The notes under the pieces were generated by a model, which was not told where the DNA came from, did not search any database, and was given only the letters and a program-made list of their open reading frames with translations. A stretch of 64,000 bases of DNA from UBA4408 sp002389785 (lineage in GTDB: Bacteria > Bacteroidota > Bacteroidia > UBA4408), in assembly GCA_035438985.1 (NCBI GenBank), contig DAORJK010000002.1, forward strand, positions 372,001-436,000, in the 5' to 3' direction. The position numbers and the translations under genes were made by a program. Positions 19,067 through 28,199 of this stretch are shown here, piece by piece (position 1 is the first letter of the stretch; every line of letters begins with the position of its first letter).

Positions 19067-19256
19067 AATGCAGTAGCACCAAGCATTGCCATACGCTCGA
19101 AATTTCACTTGCTTTGTTGTTTCTTCAAACTTTTACTTGCTGAATAATATTTCTATATTTGATTCACCACAGGCCAGGTAAACCTTCATCTTCGAATTGT
19201 AGTATAAAGCTTGCTGGGCATACAAGTTATTTTTGCAAAGTTTTTAAGTTTAAATT

Positions 19257-21155
19257 ATGAAGTATTTTAAATTATTGCTAGCTATCTTTTCATTTGTATT
19301 GTTTATTGGTAGTGCTAAGGCAATTGACAAGGATTCAAAAATAAAAGCTGGACTAGTTTTTAAATTTGCACACGCTATTGAATGGCAAAATCCACGTGAG
19401 CTTAGCGATTTTAGAATTGCACTTTTAGGTGCACATCCGGATTTAGTAAGTGAATTGAAACGAATTACTAACCGCAAAAAAGAAGGCAGATTTTTCATTC
19501 GTATTATTACCTATTCATCCATTGCAGAGGTTGGACCCTGCGAAATTTTATACGTTGATTTTGCAAAGTTTCCGGCATTTAATTTGGCGGCTTTAAAAAG
19601 TAAAGGTTTACTTATTTCTGATAATAACTTGTACATGGATAAAACCATGCTTGCATTCATACAGGTTGATCGGAAATTGAGTTTTGAAATTAACAAAAGC
19701 AATATTCAAAACGGAGGATTGAAACTAACCAGTGGTTTTGTAGGATTGGCAAAAAAGAATATTCGTATGAATGAAGAATCGTCGGATATGGATTTTAATG
19801 ATGAGGCACAAAACACCACGGGTATTGAAAATTCAACAGTTAGTACACCTGATAATCAGGTAAGCACAACCCCTGGTTTAACTGAGCAAAGCACAGCAAA
19901 AAAACCGGAAGAAAAAGTGGTGCACAAGGCTAAGCAGAAACCCATCGCTGAAGATCCTGATTTTGTTAGAAAGCAAAATGAAATAAAACAAAAGGAGCGT
20001 GAAATTGATTTGAAAATGAATGAAGTGGTTAGTCAAAAGCAAAAACTCGATCAACAATTACAATCCGAAACTTTATCAACTGACGAAAAAATAAAATTAG
20101 CAGAAGATCGTATTAATTTGAGCAAGCAAGAATTCGGGCTGCGAGATAGTGTGGTTTCAACTAAGAAAAAAGAATACGAAAATTTGCAACAGGAACTAAG
20201 TAAACTCAATGGAAAGTACATTACAGTTATAAAGGAACTTAACTTACAAAAGGTACTTAACATCATGATCGTGGCCATGATTGGCTTTATTATCATCGCC
20301 TTGTTTATAGTGTATCGCAATTATAGAAGTAAATTAGCAGCAAATGTTTTGCTCGAATCGCAGAAGCAAGAAATAACTCAACAAAAGAAAATTATTGAGG
20401 AAAAGAATCATGAAGTGCTCGATAGTATTAACTACTCTAAACGCATTCAATCGGCAATTTTGCCTGATATGCATGAGATTGAGAAAAACTTAAGTGACTT
20501 TTTTATTTTGTATAAGCCAAAGGATATTGTGAGTGGCGATTTTTACTATTACAACAAAAGTAACAATGAAATATTTTTGGCCGCTGCCGATTGTACCGGA
20601 CATGGCGTTCCGGGGGCATTTATGAGTTTGGTAGGAGTAAAGGAATCGCGCATTGCGAATGCTCAGTTTAATTCGCCAGGAAAAATTTTGAAGGCTTTGA
20701 ATAATGGTGTTAAGGAAACGCTTCGCCAGACCGCTGAAGATGCTACCGGCGATGGAATTGATATTGGACTCATTCGATTATCCAACACACAAGTTGCTTA
20801 TGCCGGTGCAAACCGACCTTTATGGATTATTAAGAAAAATTCGTTCAATCTAATTGAAATAAAGGCTACAAAATCGGCTATTGCCGGATATACAAAAGCT
20901 AATCAGGAATTTGAAGAGCATCTGATAGATTTAGAAAAAGGCGATTGTTTGTATTTGTTTTCGGATGGATATGCTGATCAATTTGGCGGGGAGTATCATA
21001 AAAAACTAACAACCAAGCGATTTAAAGACTATTTAATTTCAATTAAGAATCATACTATGAAAGACCAACGCAAAGAGCTAGAAAGTTTTATTGAAAAATG
21101 GCGTGGTACCGATGAGCAAGTTGACGATATTCTTGTTATAGGCATTCGAATTTAA
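19257..21155 (+). CDS. YfiR-like sensor - coiled coil - TM - SpoIIE/PP2C-type phosphatase
   Basis: 632 residues. A signal peptide (1-22) precedes a YfiR/DUF4154-like domain (about 25-170, 'KAGLVFKFAHAIEWQ', 'CEILYVDF'). A polar linker and a long Lys/Gln/Glu coiled coil (about 230-330) lead to one membrane helix (about 335-357), a second short coiled coil, and a SpoIIE/PP2C domain (about 405-632). Metal-binding Asp residues are visible in 'DIVSGDFYYY', 'AADCTGHGVPGAFMS' and 'FSDGYADQFGG'. The topology suggests a periplasmic sensor driving a cytoplasmic Ser/Thr phosphatase, as in partner-switching systems. No anti-sigma factor or STAS antagonist gene is adjacent, apart from the STAS tail of the SulP gene. 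A -7-like TATTTTTGC lies at 19228-19236. Confidence 0.87.
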   Translation: MKYFKLLLAIFSFVLFIGSAKAIDKDSKIKAGLVFKFAHAIEWQNPRELSDFRIALLGAHPDLVSELKRITNRKKEGRFFIRIITYSSIAEVGPCEILYVDFAKFPAFNLAALKSKGLLISDNNLYMDKTMLAFIQVDRKLSFEINKSNIQNGGLKLTSGFVGLAKKNIRMNEESSDMDFNDEAQNTTGIENSTVSTPDNQVSTTPGLTEQSTAKKPEEKVVHKAKQKPIAEDPDFVRKQNEIKQKEREIDLKMNEVVSQKQKLDQQLQSETLSTDEKIKLAEDRINLSKQEFGLRDSVVSTKKKEYENLQQELSKLNGKYITVIKELNLQKVLNIMIVAMIGFIIIALFIVYRNYRSKLAANVLLESQKQEITQQKKIIEEKNHEVLDSINYSKRIQSAILPDMHEIEKNLSDFFILYKPKDIVSGDFYYYNKSNNEIFLAAADCTGHGVPGAFMSLVGVKESRIANAQFNSPGKILKALNNGVKETLRQTAEDATGDGIDIGLIRLSNTQVAYAGANRPLWIIKKNSFNLIEIKATKSAIAGYTKANQEFEEHLIDLEKGDCLYLFSDGYADQFGGEYHKKLTTKRFKDYLISIKNHTMKDQRKELESFIEKWRGTDEQVDDILVIGIRI

Positions 21156-21185
21156 TTAGTATCCATAAGGATTAAAACAAGTAGT

Positions 21186-22196
21186 ATGAAAATTCAAAAC
21201 TCATTTACAGATCTTTTGAAGCTAGACTTTCCGATGATTATGGCACCCATGTTTTTGGTGAGTAATTACGAAATGGTTGTAGCTGCAATGCAAAATGGAA
21301 TAATGGGAACTTTTCCTAGTTTGAATTTTAGAAAAGAAGGTGAGTTGGAAAAGTTGATACAGCAATTGCATACAGCAAAACAAACTCAAAATCTGACTGG
21401 TAATTTCGGTATAAATTTAATCGTGCAAAAATCAAATCCACTTTATACGAAACATCTCGAAATTTGTGTAGCGAATAAAGTACCCTTTTATATTACTTCA
21501 CTTGGAAACCCTAAGGAGGTAATTGATAAAGCGCATCAATACGGAGCAAAAGTTTTTTGTGATGTTACCAATATAGTGCATGCACAAAAATGTGCCGATT
21601 CGGGTTGTGATGGTTTTATTGCTGTTGGACAAGCAGCCGGAGGACACGCAGGTCCCAATTCATTGCAAGTTTTAGTACCATCCTTACATCATCATTTTCC
21701 AAACATTCCTGTTATAGCGGCCGGAGGTATTGCGAGTGGTGAAGGAATAGTATCAGTCTTGGCACTTGGTGCTGCGGGTGTTTCTGTCGGAACCCGTTTT
21801 ATCGCCAGTAGCGAATCAAAGGTGAATCAAGCCTATAAAGATGCCATTGTAAATTCGCACATGGATGATATCGTATTTACAACAAAAATTTCGGGCACTC
21901 CCTGTACTATTATAAATACACCTTACGCCAAAAAAATAGGCTACAAGCAAAATTGGTTAGAACGCTTGTTATCGAATAACAAGACAACAAAAAAATATTT
22001 TAAGATGTTGGTACAAATTAGAGGAATGCAAAAACTGGAACGTTCGGTAAAACCTGCCAACTATGATACTTTGTGGTGTGCCGGGCAGTCGGTTGAATTA
22101 ATTAACGACATTCAATCCTGCAATCAAATTATTGAGCGAATGAAAACTGAAACAGCCGAAGCCTTTAAAAATTTACAACAAATATTTAAAGGTTGA
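21186..22196 (+). CDS. Nitronate monooxygenase / 2-nitropropane dioxygenase family FMN enzyme
   Basis: 336 residues, a TIM barrel. 'DFPMIMAPMFLVSNYEMV' at the start, 'GQAAGGHAGPNS' carrying the catalytic His, 'AAGGIASGEGI' and 'GAAGVSVGTRFIAS' (FMN phosphate binding) are the family signatures. Such enzymes oxidise nitronates such as propionate 3-nitronate with FMN and O2; some members are enoyl-ACP reductase (FabK)-like. It follows the phosphatase gene by 30 bases on the same strand. Its stop codon abuts the stop of the converging receiver gene, with no spacer. Confidence 0.9.
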   Translation: MKIQNSFTDLLKLDFPMIMAPMFLVSNYEMVVAAMQNGIMGTFPSLNFRKEGELEKLIQQLHTAKQTQNLTGNFGINLIVQKSNPLYTKHLEICVANKVPFYITSLGNPKEVIDKAHQYGAKVFCDVTNIVHAQKCADSGCDGFIAVGQAAGGHAGPNSLQVLVPSLHHHFPNIPVIAAGGIASGEGIVSVLALGAAGVSVGTRFIASSESKVNQAYKDAIVNSHMDDIVFTTKISGTPCTIINTPYAKKIGYKQNWLERLLSNNKTTKKYFKMLVQIRGMQKLERSVKPANYDTLWCAGQSVELINDIQSCNQIIERMKTETAEAFKNLQQIFKG

Positions 22197-22607
22197 TTAT
22201 TTTTCCCAAAACAGCGTGCTTCTTACAACATAATTAGGATTTTCAAAAATATTCAGCACCGATGCAGATAATCGGTTTAAGCTGGTTTTCAAAATATAGT
22301 CATCAGCACCAGCTCGGATACTTTCTACAATAAAATTTTCAGCTACAGCACCTGTGATATTTACGAAAGGAATGGCAATTTTGTTTTGCTTTAATATACT
22401 TAGTGCTTCAAGTGAATTGAATTGGGGTAAGGTAAAATCTGACAAAATCAAGTCAGGAGTAAATTTTTCGAGCGCGTATAAAAAATCAATACGGGTTTGA
22501 ACTATGTAACTGCTGAATTCAATAGATGCACGTCTTAGTTCACGCTGTATTAGTTCTACATCGTGAGGAGAATCTTCAATGAACAGTATTTTAATTGGCT
22601 TGTCCAT
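22197..22607 (-). CDS. Single-domain response regulator (CheY-like receiver)
   Basis: 136 residues, one receiver domain and no output domain. The acidic pocket is E11-D12, the phosphorylated Asp is D57 in 'LILSDFTLP', the switch Thr is in 'NITGAVAE' and the conserved Lys is in 'DDYILKTSLNRL'. It lies 22 bp downstream of a second lone receiver and close to the multi-PAS kinase, and all three read leftward. It probably receives phosphate from that kinase or acts by protein contact. Confidence 0.93.
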   Translation of the reverse strand: MDKPIKILFIEDSPHDVELIQRELRRASIEFSSYIVQTRIDFLYALEKFTPDLILSDFTLPQFNSLEALSILKQNKIAIPFVNITGAVAENFIVESIRAGADDYILKTSLNRLSASVLNIFENPNYVVRSTLFWEK

Positions 22608-22628
22608 TTTGTAAATAGTTAAAACGCA

Positions 22629-23066
22629 TCATAGTTTTAACGTTTGATTTATTGATAACCAATAATTCCCAAGCTCCATTACCACTTTGCTGAATTTATC
22701 TGATTCTACTGGTTTTACAACGTAACTGTTGACTCCTAATTTAGTACATTTTTTAATATCTTCCAATTGCCGGGAACTGGTATAAACTACTACCGGAATC
22801 ATGAGTGTTCGTTTATCGCCTTTAATAATTTTTAATACGTCGAAGCCATTTACTTTAGGCATTTTTAAATCGAGCATAATGACACTGGGTGTGTTCTCAA
22901 TTTGCCTGTGTGAATAGGCTCCGGTGGCAAACAAAAAATCAAGTGCTTCAACACCATCCTTTACATGGAAGGCTTTAGATGGAACCTGTGCTTTTTTTAG
23001 TGCTCTCATGGTTAATTCAGCGTCGGTGTCGTTGTCTTCAACCACTAAAATCTGTACATCTTTCAT
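22629..23066 (-). CDS. Single-domain response regulator, Rcp1-like
   Basis: 145 residues, one receiver domain. Features: acidic pair E10-D11, phospho-acceptor D66 in 'VIMLDLKMPKVNGFDVL', 'VVYTSSRQLEDIKKC' and Lys in 'SYVVKPVE'. The loop before the Asp ('FLFATGAYSHRQIENTP') is the extended form seen in Rcp1-type partners of phytochrome-like kinases. It lies 168 bp downstream of the seven-PAS kinase on the same strand. The kinase's C-terminus is also of the phytochrome-like type, so the two plausibly form a pair. Confidence 0.93.
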   Translation of the reverse strand: MKDVQILVVEDNDTDAELTMRALKKAQVPSKAFHVKDGVEALDFLFATGAYSHRQIENTPSVIMLDLKMPKVNGFDVLKIIKGDKRTLMIPVVVYTSSRQLEDIKKCTKLGVNSYVVKPVESDKFSKVVMELGNYWLSINQTLKL

Positions 23067-23234
23067 GTTTATCTAGATATGAGTTCTCTAATCTAAATTG
23101 AATAACGAAGTTAGAAAACAAAATGGTATTTAACTTTAAATTCAATTTATTTTTGAGAAAATGTTAGTTGGTTCCTATTACGCAGAAGATAAATTATGGA
23201 TTTAGTAAATCGGTGAATTGTTGATTTCATCGGA

Positions 23235-26200
23235 TTAAGACAATTTTTGTGAAAATTTCTGCATCTTCGGAATAGAGAAATAAAATGTGGAACCCTTATC
23301 AACTTTGGCTTCTGCCCATACTTTTCCATCATTTTTTTGAATGATACGTTGAACAATCGCTAATCCTACACCTGTTCCTTCAAATTCTCCTCCATGCAAA
23401 CGTTGAAATACGCCAAACAATTTATCGTAATACTGCATATTAAATCCAACTCCGTTATCTTTAATATAATAAGTCAATTCATTTTTTCCAACTTTACAAC
23501 CAATGACAATTTTTATTTTGCTTCTGTTGGATGAATACTTAATACTGTTCGAAATTAAATTGAACCAAACCTGTTTAATGGTAGCAGAATCAACGTAAGC
23601 TACAGGCAAATCTTCCACTACGATTTCAAATTTTGAAGCAGGTAAAGGCGCGGTTAATTCAGCAATTATTTTTTGTACCATCTCGTGCATACTCACTTCT
23701 ACTTTAACTACTTCCTGCTTACTGAGTCGGCTAAAATGTAGCAAGTCATCAATTAATTGACCCATTTTCTTAGCATTGCTCATTATTACTTCCATTAATC
23801 TTTTGGCTTCGCTATCAAGTAAATCGGTATAATCTTCTTTGAGAATTTGTGTAAAACCATCAATTGCTCTCAAAGGAGCACGCAAATCATGTGAAATTGT
23901 ATAACTAAACGCCTCAAGTTCGCGGTTGCTTAATTCAAGTTGAGCGATGTTTAATTCTAAATCGACATTTAATTTATTGATGGTTTCTTCACGTTTTTTT
24001 CGTTCCGTAATATCTCTGTTTACTGCTAGATATCCAATTGCATTTCCTTCATTGTCGCGGTTTACCGATAAGGATGAAAGAATTGGAACGAAACTTCCGT
24101 CTTTTCTTTTTTGCAATACTTCTCCACTCCAAGATCCTTTGTATTTTAAATCAAGTAAAAAATTTCGCTTGTTGGAATTAATAAACTCCGTGAGTAATAC
24201 ATCTTCAGCGACCCTACCGAGAATTTCTTCAGGAGGAAATCCATATATTTTTTCTGCTGCCTTATTATAACTATTGATCACCCAATTTAAATCAGAAGCA
24301 ATGATTGCATCTGTAGCATTGTTGATCATATAGGTTGATTGTATAATTTTTTCCTCAGCTTTTTTCATTTGTGTGAGGTCATCGACTGTTCCTACATAGC
24401 CGATGATTTTATTATTGTTTAGCATTTCAGCAGCTTTTGCTTTACACCACACAACGGTGCCATCGGGTCTTTTAAAGCGATGAATGCTTTCGTAAGCTCT
24501 TTTTTGCAAAATGGAATCTAACCATTCTTTGTTTACTCTTATGGTATCTTCCGGATGAATTGCGCTTATCCAACCATCTCCTAAGAGCTGAGCAGCAGGT
24601 AATCCGGTAATGTTTTGATAGGCAAGATTTGTATAGGTGCAATAACCTTCTGGATTCGTTACAAAAACGCCTAATGGAGATGCATCATTCATGGCCCTGA
24701 ATTTTGCTTCACTGTTTCGCAAGGCTTCTTCCTGAAATTTTCGGTCCATGATATCGGTATGCGAACCTGCAAAACGATAAGCTTTTCCTTTGTTATCACG
24801 AAGCACAGCACCTCTTGCAAGTACCCAATGATAGTAGCCTTTTTTATGTAACAATTGCAATTCTATTTCATAATTTTTCAAATTCCCGGCGATGTAATCA
24901 TTAACCGTTGCAAATACTTGTTTTACTGAATCGGGATGCAGAAGTTTTGTAAATGTATCGAGGTGATTCTGCAATTCATGTTCCTGATACCCCAACATAC
25001 TTTTCCAACGTGCCGAAAAATAAACGTGGTTGCTAATCAAATTCCAATCCCACAATCCATCATTGGCACCTTGAACAGCAATTTCGTATCGTTCCCTACT
25101 TTGCTTCAATTCAAATTCAATATTTTTTTGTTCACTGATGTCTAATATTACACCATTCCAAAGTATACTGCCTGTTTCTGATTTTTCGGGTTTGGCAATT
25201 GATTTTAACCAACGAACTTTACCGGAAGGTAATTGAAACATACTTTCAAACTCAATTGGTTTCATGTTTTTAGCAGATTCGAATAACATGCTAAAAAATC
25301 GTGAAATATCCTCTTGGCTTAGTAATTTCCATAAAACCTTTGCATCTTCCAAGATTAATTGCGGCTCTAACTCAAAAATTTCTCGGCTACCTTCACTCAC
25401 ATATACAAATTTTCGATCCGATTCAGATTTTAATTCATATTGGAAGATTACACCCGGAACATTTTTAGCCAGGTGGGTTAATTGTATTTGTGTATCGTGA
25501 ATGAGTTTCTCAGCTTTTAATTGTTCACTGATATCGCGAGCTACACCTAAATAACCTGTCACCACATTGTTGGCATCTTTCAATACCGAAATTGAAAGTA
25601 AAACAGGAATGCGTGTACCCGATTTACTTATATATTCGGTTTCTAAAATTATTGGTTGATTTAATTTTTCTTTAGGAACCAGCGCATTGTATCCAATTCC
25701 ATCTTCGGTAACATTCTCAGAGGTTAAACGCCAGGATTCAAAAAACAGCTCCGGACCATGGCGATGAATAATTTCGCTCGCTGTATAACCTAGCATTGCT
25801 TCCGAACCTTTATTGTATTCAATGATTTTTCCATCCTTATCAGTTGCAATAATTGAATATTCAGTACCATTTAAAATAGCAGATTGTAAAATATTCGTTT
25901 TTTGCAATTCTGTTTCTGCCCGCCTTCGTTCAGTGATATCTGTAGAAACAGCACATACTGCGTATACTTGGTTTGATGCATCATAAAGTGGAAATTTAGA
26001 TGTAATGCTGGTATGTAATTCATCATCCACCGGAAATTCTAATTCAAACTCTTTTATTTGTGCCGATTTGAACACTTCCACATCGTGTTGATAGATTTTT
26101 TCGGCAACATCTTTTGGAAAAAAATCAAATACACTTTTGCCTAAAATTTTATCACTTGGAGTATGAAATAGTTTTTCATACTGACGGTTTACAAATAAAA

Positions 26201-27308
26201 ATTTTCCTACCTTATCACGTATTGCAATCAACGAATTGGTATTGTCCAATATGGATTGTAATTGATCTTTTGTTGCTTGTAATTTTTCTTCAATTTCTTT
26301 TTTCTTGGTAACATCGGTTGTTATGCCACAAATACCATACATCACATGGTTGTTATCGTAAAGCGGAAATTTTAAAGTATGATAAAAAGTGGGGCCATCA
26401 TTTTCAAGGATCATTCCATCAAATTCAACAGCGGTATTTTTCTCTATTGTTTCTTTATCACTTGCATAGTATTTTGCTGCAGTTTCACGTGGGTAAAAAT
26501 CAAAATCTGTATAACCTAAAATGAATTGACTACTTAATTTTACCTTTTTTTCAAACGGACGATTTACAAATAAAAATTTTCCTTCCAGGTCCTTTATAAA
26601 TACGAGCGAATTTGTATTGTCGAGTATGGCTTGTAATTGGTCTTTCGATTCTTGTATAGCAATTGAAATGCGTTCTTTTTCTTTTTGGTCGGTTATGAAG
26701 TAATAAAAAACAATTCCAAGTATGCTTATAATTATCAGGCATAGTAAAGTAAATATTAAAATAGTGAAGTTTGCACTTTTAATTTGCATGTCGTTTGACT
26801 TATACAAATAAAGGCGTTCCTTTTCTTCAACTTGCTGAATTAATTTACGAATTTTAGCTGTAAGTATTCGGCCTTCCTCTGTTCGAATAAGAGTTAATGC
26901 AGCCTCCATACCATAATCGTTACGAACACCAATTACTTTGTTACAATGATTAATTTTATGTGTAAGGAAGGTCTTGAGATCACTCAGCTCTTTTTTATTA
27001 AGCCGGTTTTGATGAGTTAGTGAGGCAAGAACATTAATCTTTACATTAATTAATTTAATGTTCGAATCGTAGTAGTATAAAAAATTTTTTTTACCCGAAA
27101 TAGTGTAACCTCGTTGATCTGTTTCAATTTCTAAAACAGCTGCATAAATTTCTTCCAGATTTTTCAGAATAACATAGGATTCAAATTGCTTTCTACTATC
27201 CACTTTTAGCGTATTCATGTTGATAAAAGTGATGATGGTAAAAAATATTAAAAAGGCAATCGCAATGGCAAATCCTACTAAAAGTTTACTATTTATTGTG
27301 TTTTTCAC
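23235..27308 (-). CDS. CHASE3 - multi-PAS (seven) sensor histidine kinase
   Basis: 1357 residues. Order: membrane helix (about 9-31), periplasmic CHASE3 domain (about 35-170, 'LEIETDQRGYTISG'), second helix (about 180-205), then seven PAS/PAC units, HisKA ('FSYTISHDLRAPLRAIDGF', the phosphorylated His in SHDLR) and HATPase_c ('NLISNSIKYS', 'DNGVGFNMQ', 'GEFEGTGVGLAI'). The short C-terminal catalytic core with 'VFQRLH' is the phytochrome-like type. PAS1 and PAS2 are close copies: each opens with LQ.ILDNTNSL and carries GKFLFVNR. The kinase is complete, so phosphotransfer is likely. It lies 19 bp downstream of an SDR gene and upstream of two lone receivers. The signal sensed is not evident; no haem or flavin motif is clear. 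Confidence 0.93.
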   Translation of the reverse strand: MKNTINSKLLVGFAIAIAFLIFFTIITFINMNTLKVDSRKQFESYVILKNLEEIYAAVLEIETDQRGYTISGKKNFLYYYDSNIKLINVKINVLASLTHQNRLNKKELSDLKTFLTHKINHCNKVIGVRNDYGMEAALTLIRTEEGRILTAKIRKLIQQVEEKERLYLYKSNDMQIKSANFTILIFTLLCLIIISILGIVFYYFITDQKEKERISIAIQESKDQLQAILDNTNSLVFIKDLEGKFLFVNRPFEKKVKLSSQFILGYTDFDFYPRETAAKYYASDKETIEKNTAVEFDGMILENDGPTFYHTLKFPLYDNNHVMYGICGITTDVTKKKEIEEKLQATKDQLQSILDNTNSLIAIRDKVGKFLFVNRQYEKLFHTPSDKILGKSVFDFFPKDVAEKIYQHDVEVFKSAQIKEFELEFPVDDELHTSITSKFPLYDASNQVYAVCAVSTDITERRRAETELQKTNILQSAILNGTEYSIIATDKDGKIIEYNKGSEAMLGYTASEIIHRHGPELFFESWRLTSENVTEDGIGYNALVPKEKLNQPIILETEYISKSGTRIPVLLSISVLKDANNVVTGYLGVARDISEQLKAEKLIHDTQIQLTHLAKNVPGVIFQYELKSESDRKFVYVSEGSREIFELEPQLILEDAKVLWKLLSQEDISRFFSMLFESAKNMKPIEFESMFQLPSGKVRWLKSIAKPEKSETGSILWNGVILDISEQKNIEFELKQSRERYEIAVQGANDGLWDWNLISNHVYFSARWKSMLGYQEHELQNHLDTFTKLLHPDSVKQVFATVNDYIAGNLKNYEIELQLLHKKGYYHWVLARGAVLRDNKGKAYRFAGSHTDIMDRKFQEEALRNSEAKFRAMNDASPLGVFVTNPEGYCTYTNLAYQNITGLPAAQLLGDGWISAIHPEDTIRVNKEWLDSILQKRAYESIHRFKRPDGTVVWCKAKAAEMLNNNKIIGYVGTVDDLTQMKKAEEKIIQSTYMINNATDAIIASDLNWVINSYNKAAEKIYGFPPEEILGRVAEDVLLTEFINSNKRNFLLDLKYKGSWSGEVLQKRKDGSFVPILSSLSVNRDNEGNAIGYLAVNRDITERKKREETINKLNVDLELNIAQLELSNRELEAFSYTISHDLRAPLRAIDGFTQILKEDYTDLLDSEAKRLMEVIMSNAKKMGQLIDDLLHFSRLSKQEVVKVEVSMHEMVQKIIAELTAPLPASKFEIVVEDLPVAYVDSATIKQVWFNLISNSIKYSSNRSKIKIVIGCKVGKNELTYYIKDNGVGFNMQYYDKLFGVFQRLHGGEFEGTGVGLAIVQRIIQKNDGKVWAEAKVDKGSTFYFSIPKMQKFSQKLS

Positions 27309-27327
27309 TGGTCAGCTAGTTTAAACT

Positions 27328-28086
27328 TTAAGTTAATCTAATAGCATCTCGAGTATTGGCTTGGGCTGTACAGGTAATTTCAATATCATTTATCGTAACA
27401 TGAGCTTTTCGCGAAACGGCATACCAAACTGTATCGGCTATATCTTCGGCACTTAAAGGTTGCAAACCTAGATAAGTCTTTTTTGCTCTTGCCTCATCTC
27501 CATGAAATCGAACCAAACTAAATTCTGTTTCAACCATCCCCGGCGAAATTGAAGTTACACGAATTCCATGTGGTAACATATCAATACGCATACTTTTAGT
27601 CAAACCAACAACTGCATGTTTGGTGGCGCAATACACATTTCCATTTGGATAAGCTTGAGTTCCGGCAATTGAACTGATGTTTACGATATGTCCTTTTTTA
27701 TGGGCAATCATCCAAGGAGCAACGATGCGGGTTACGTATAATAAACCCTTGATGTTGGTATCAATCATTTGTTCCCAATCATTTATTTCACCTTCCTGAA
27801 TAGGTCCTAAACCCATTGCCAATCCTGCGTTGTTTACCAGTATGTCGATTTTTTTCCATTTGTCATCCAGCGTATTTAATGCGGCAGAAACTTCCATTTG
27901 ATTTCTGATATCGAAACATAAACACTGCACTTCTATACCGTATTTTTTTGTCAATGCTTCCTTTAATTCCGTTAGACGATTCGTTCTCCTACCCGTTAAA
28001 ATTAAATGAATGTTGTTTGCTGCAAAAAGCTCGGCTGTTGCTTTTCCAATTCCTGCAGTTGCTCCGGTTATTAAGGCTCTATTCAT
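27328..28086 (-). CDS. Short-chain dehydrogenase/reductase (YdfG-like)
   Basis: 252 residues, a classical SDR. It shows TGATAGIG (7-14) for the dinucleotide, 'TGRRTNRL' whose Arg residues favour NADP, NNAG, and the catalytic Ser in 'VNISSIAG' with Tyr and Lys in YCATK. Its overall similarity is to the YdfG type, which reduces 3-hydroxy acids and malonic semialdehyde, but substrate choice in SDRs cannot be read from these motifs. It is cytosolic. It lies 113 bp downstream of the amino-acid permease and 19 bp upstream of the multi-PAS kinase. Confidence 0.93.
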   Translation of the reverse strand: MNRALITGATAGIGKATAELFAANNIHLILTGRRTNRLTELKEALTKKYGIEVQCLCFDIRNQMEVSAALNTLDDKWKKIDILVNNAGLAMGLGPIQEGEINDWEQMIDTNIKGLLYVTRIVAPWMIAHKKGHIVNISSIAGTQAYPNGNVYCATKHAVVGLTKSMRIDMLPHGIRVTSISPGMVETEFSLVRFHGDEARAKKTYLGLQPLSAEDIADTVWYAVSRKAHVTINDIEITCTAQANTRDAIRLT

Positions 28087-28199
28087 GTTTGAAAGTTCTT
28101 TAGAGATGTATTCTTTTCTTTATGATTTATTTGAGGTTGTGAGAAAGGGCTTTCTTATTTTTTATAAATTAAAATAACTAAAATACTTCCATTACTTAC

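Noticed and set aside
28142..28160. GAAAGGGCTTTC palindrome between permease and SDR as a terminator
   Set aside because: The two halves are adjacent with no loop, so no hairpin of useful length can form.
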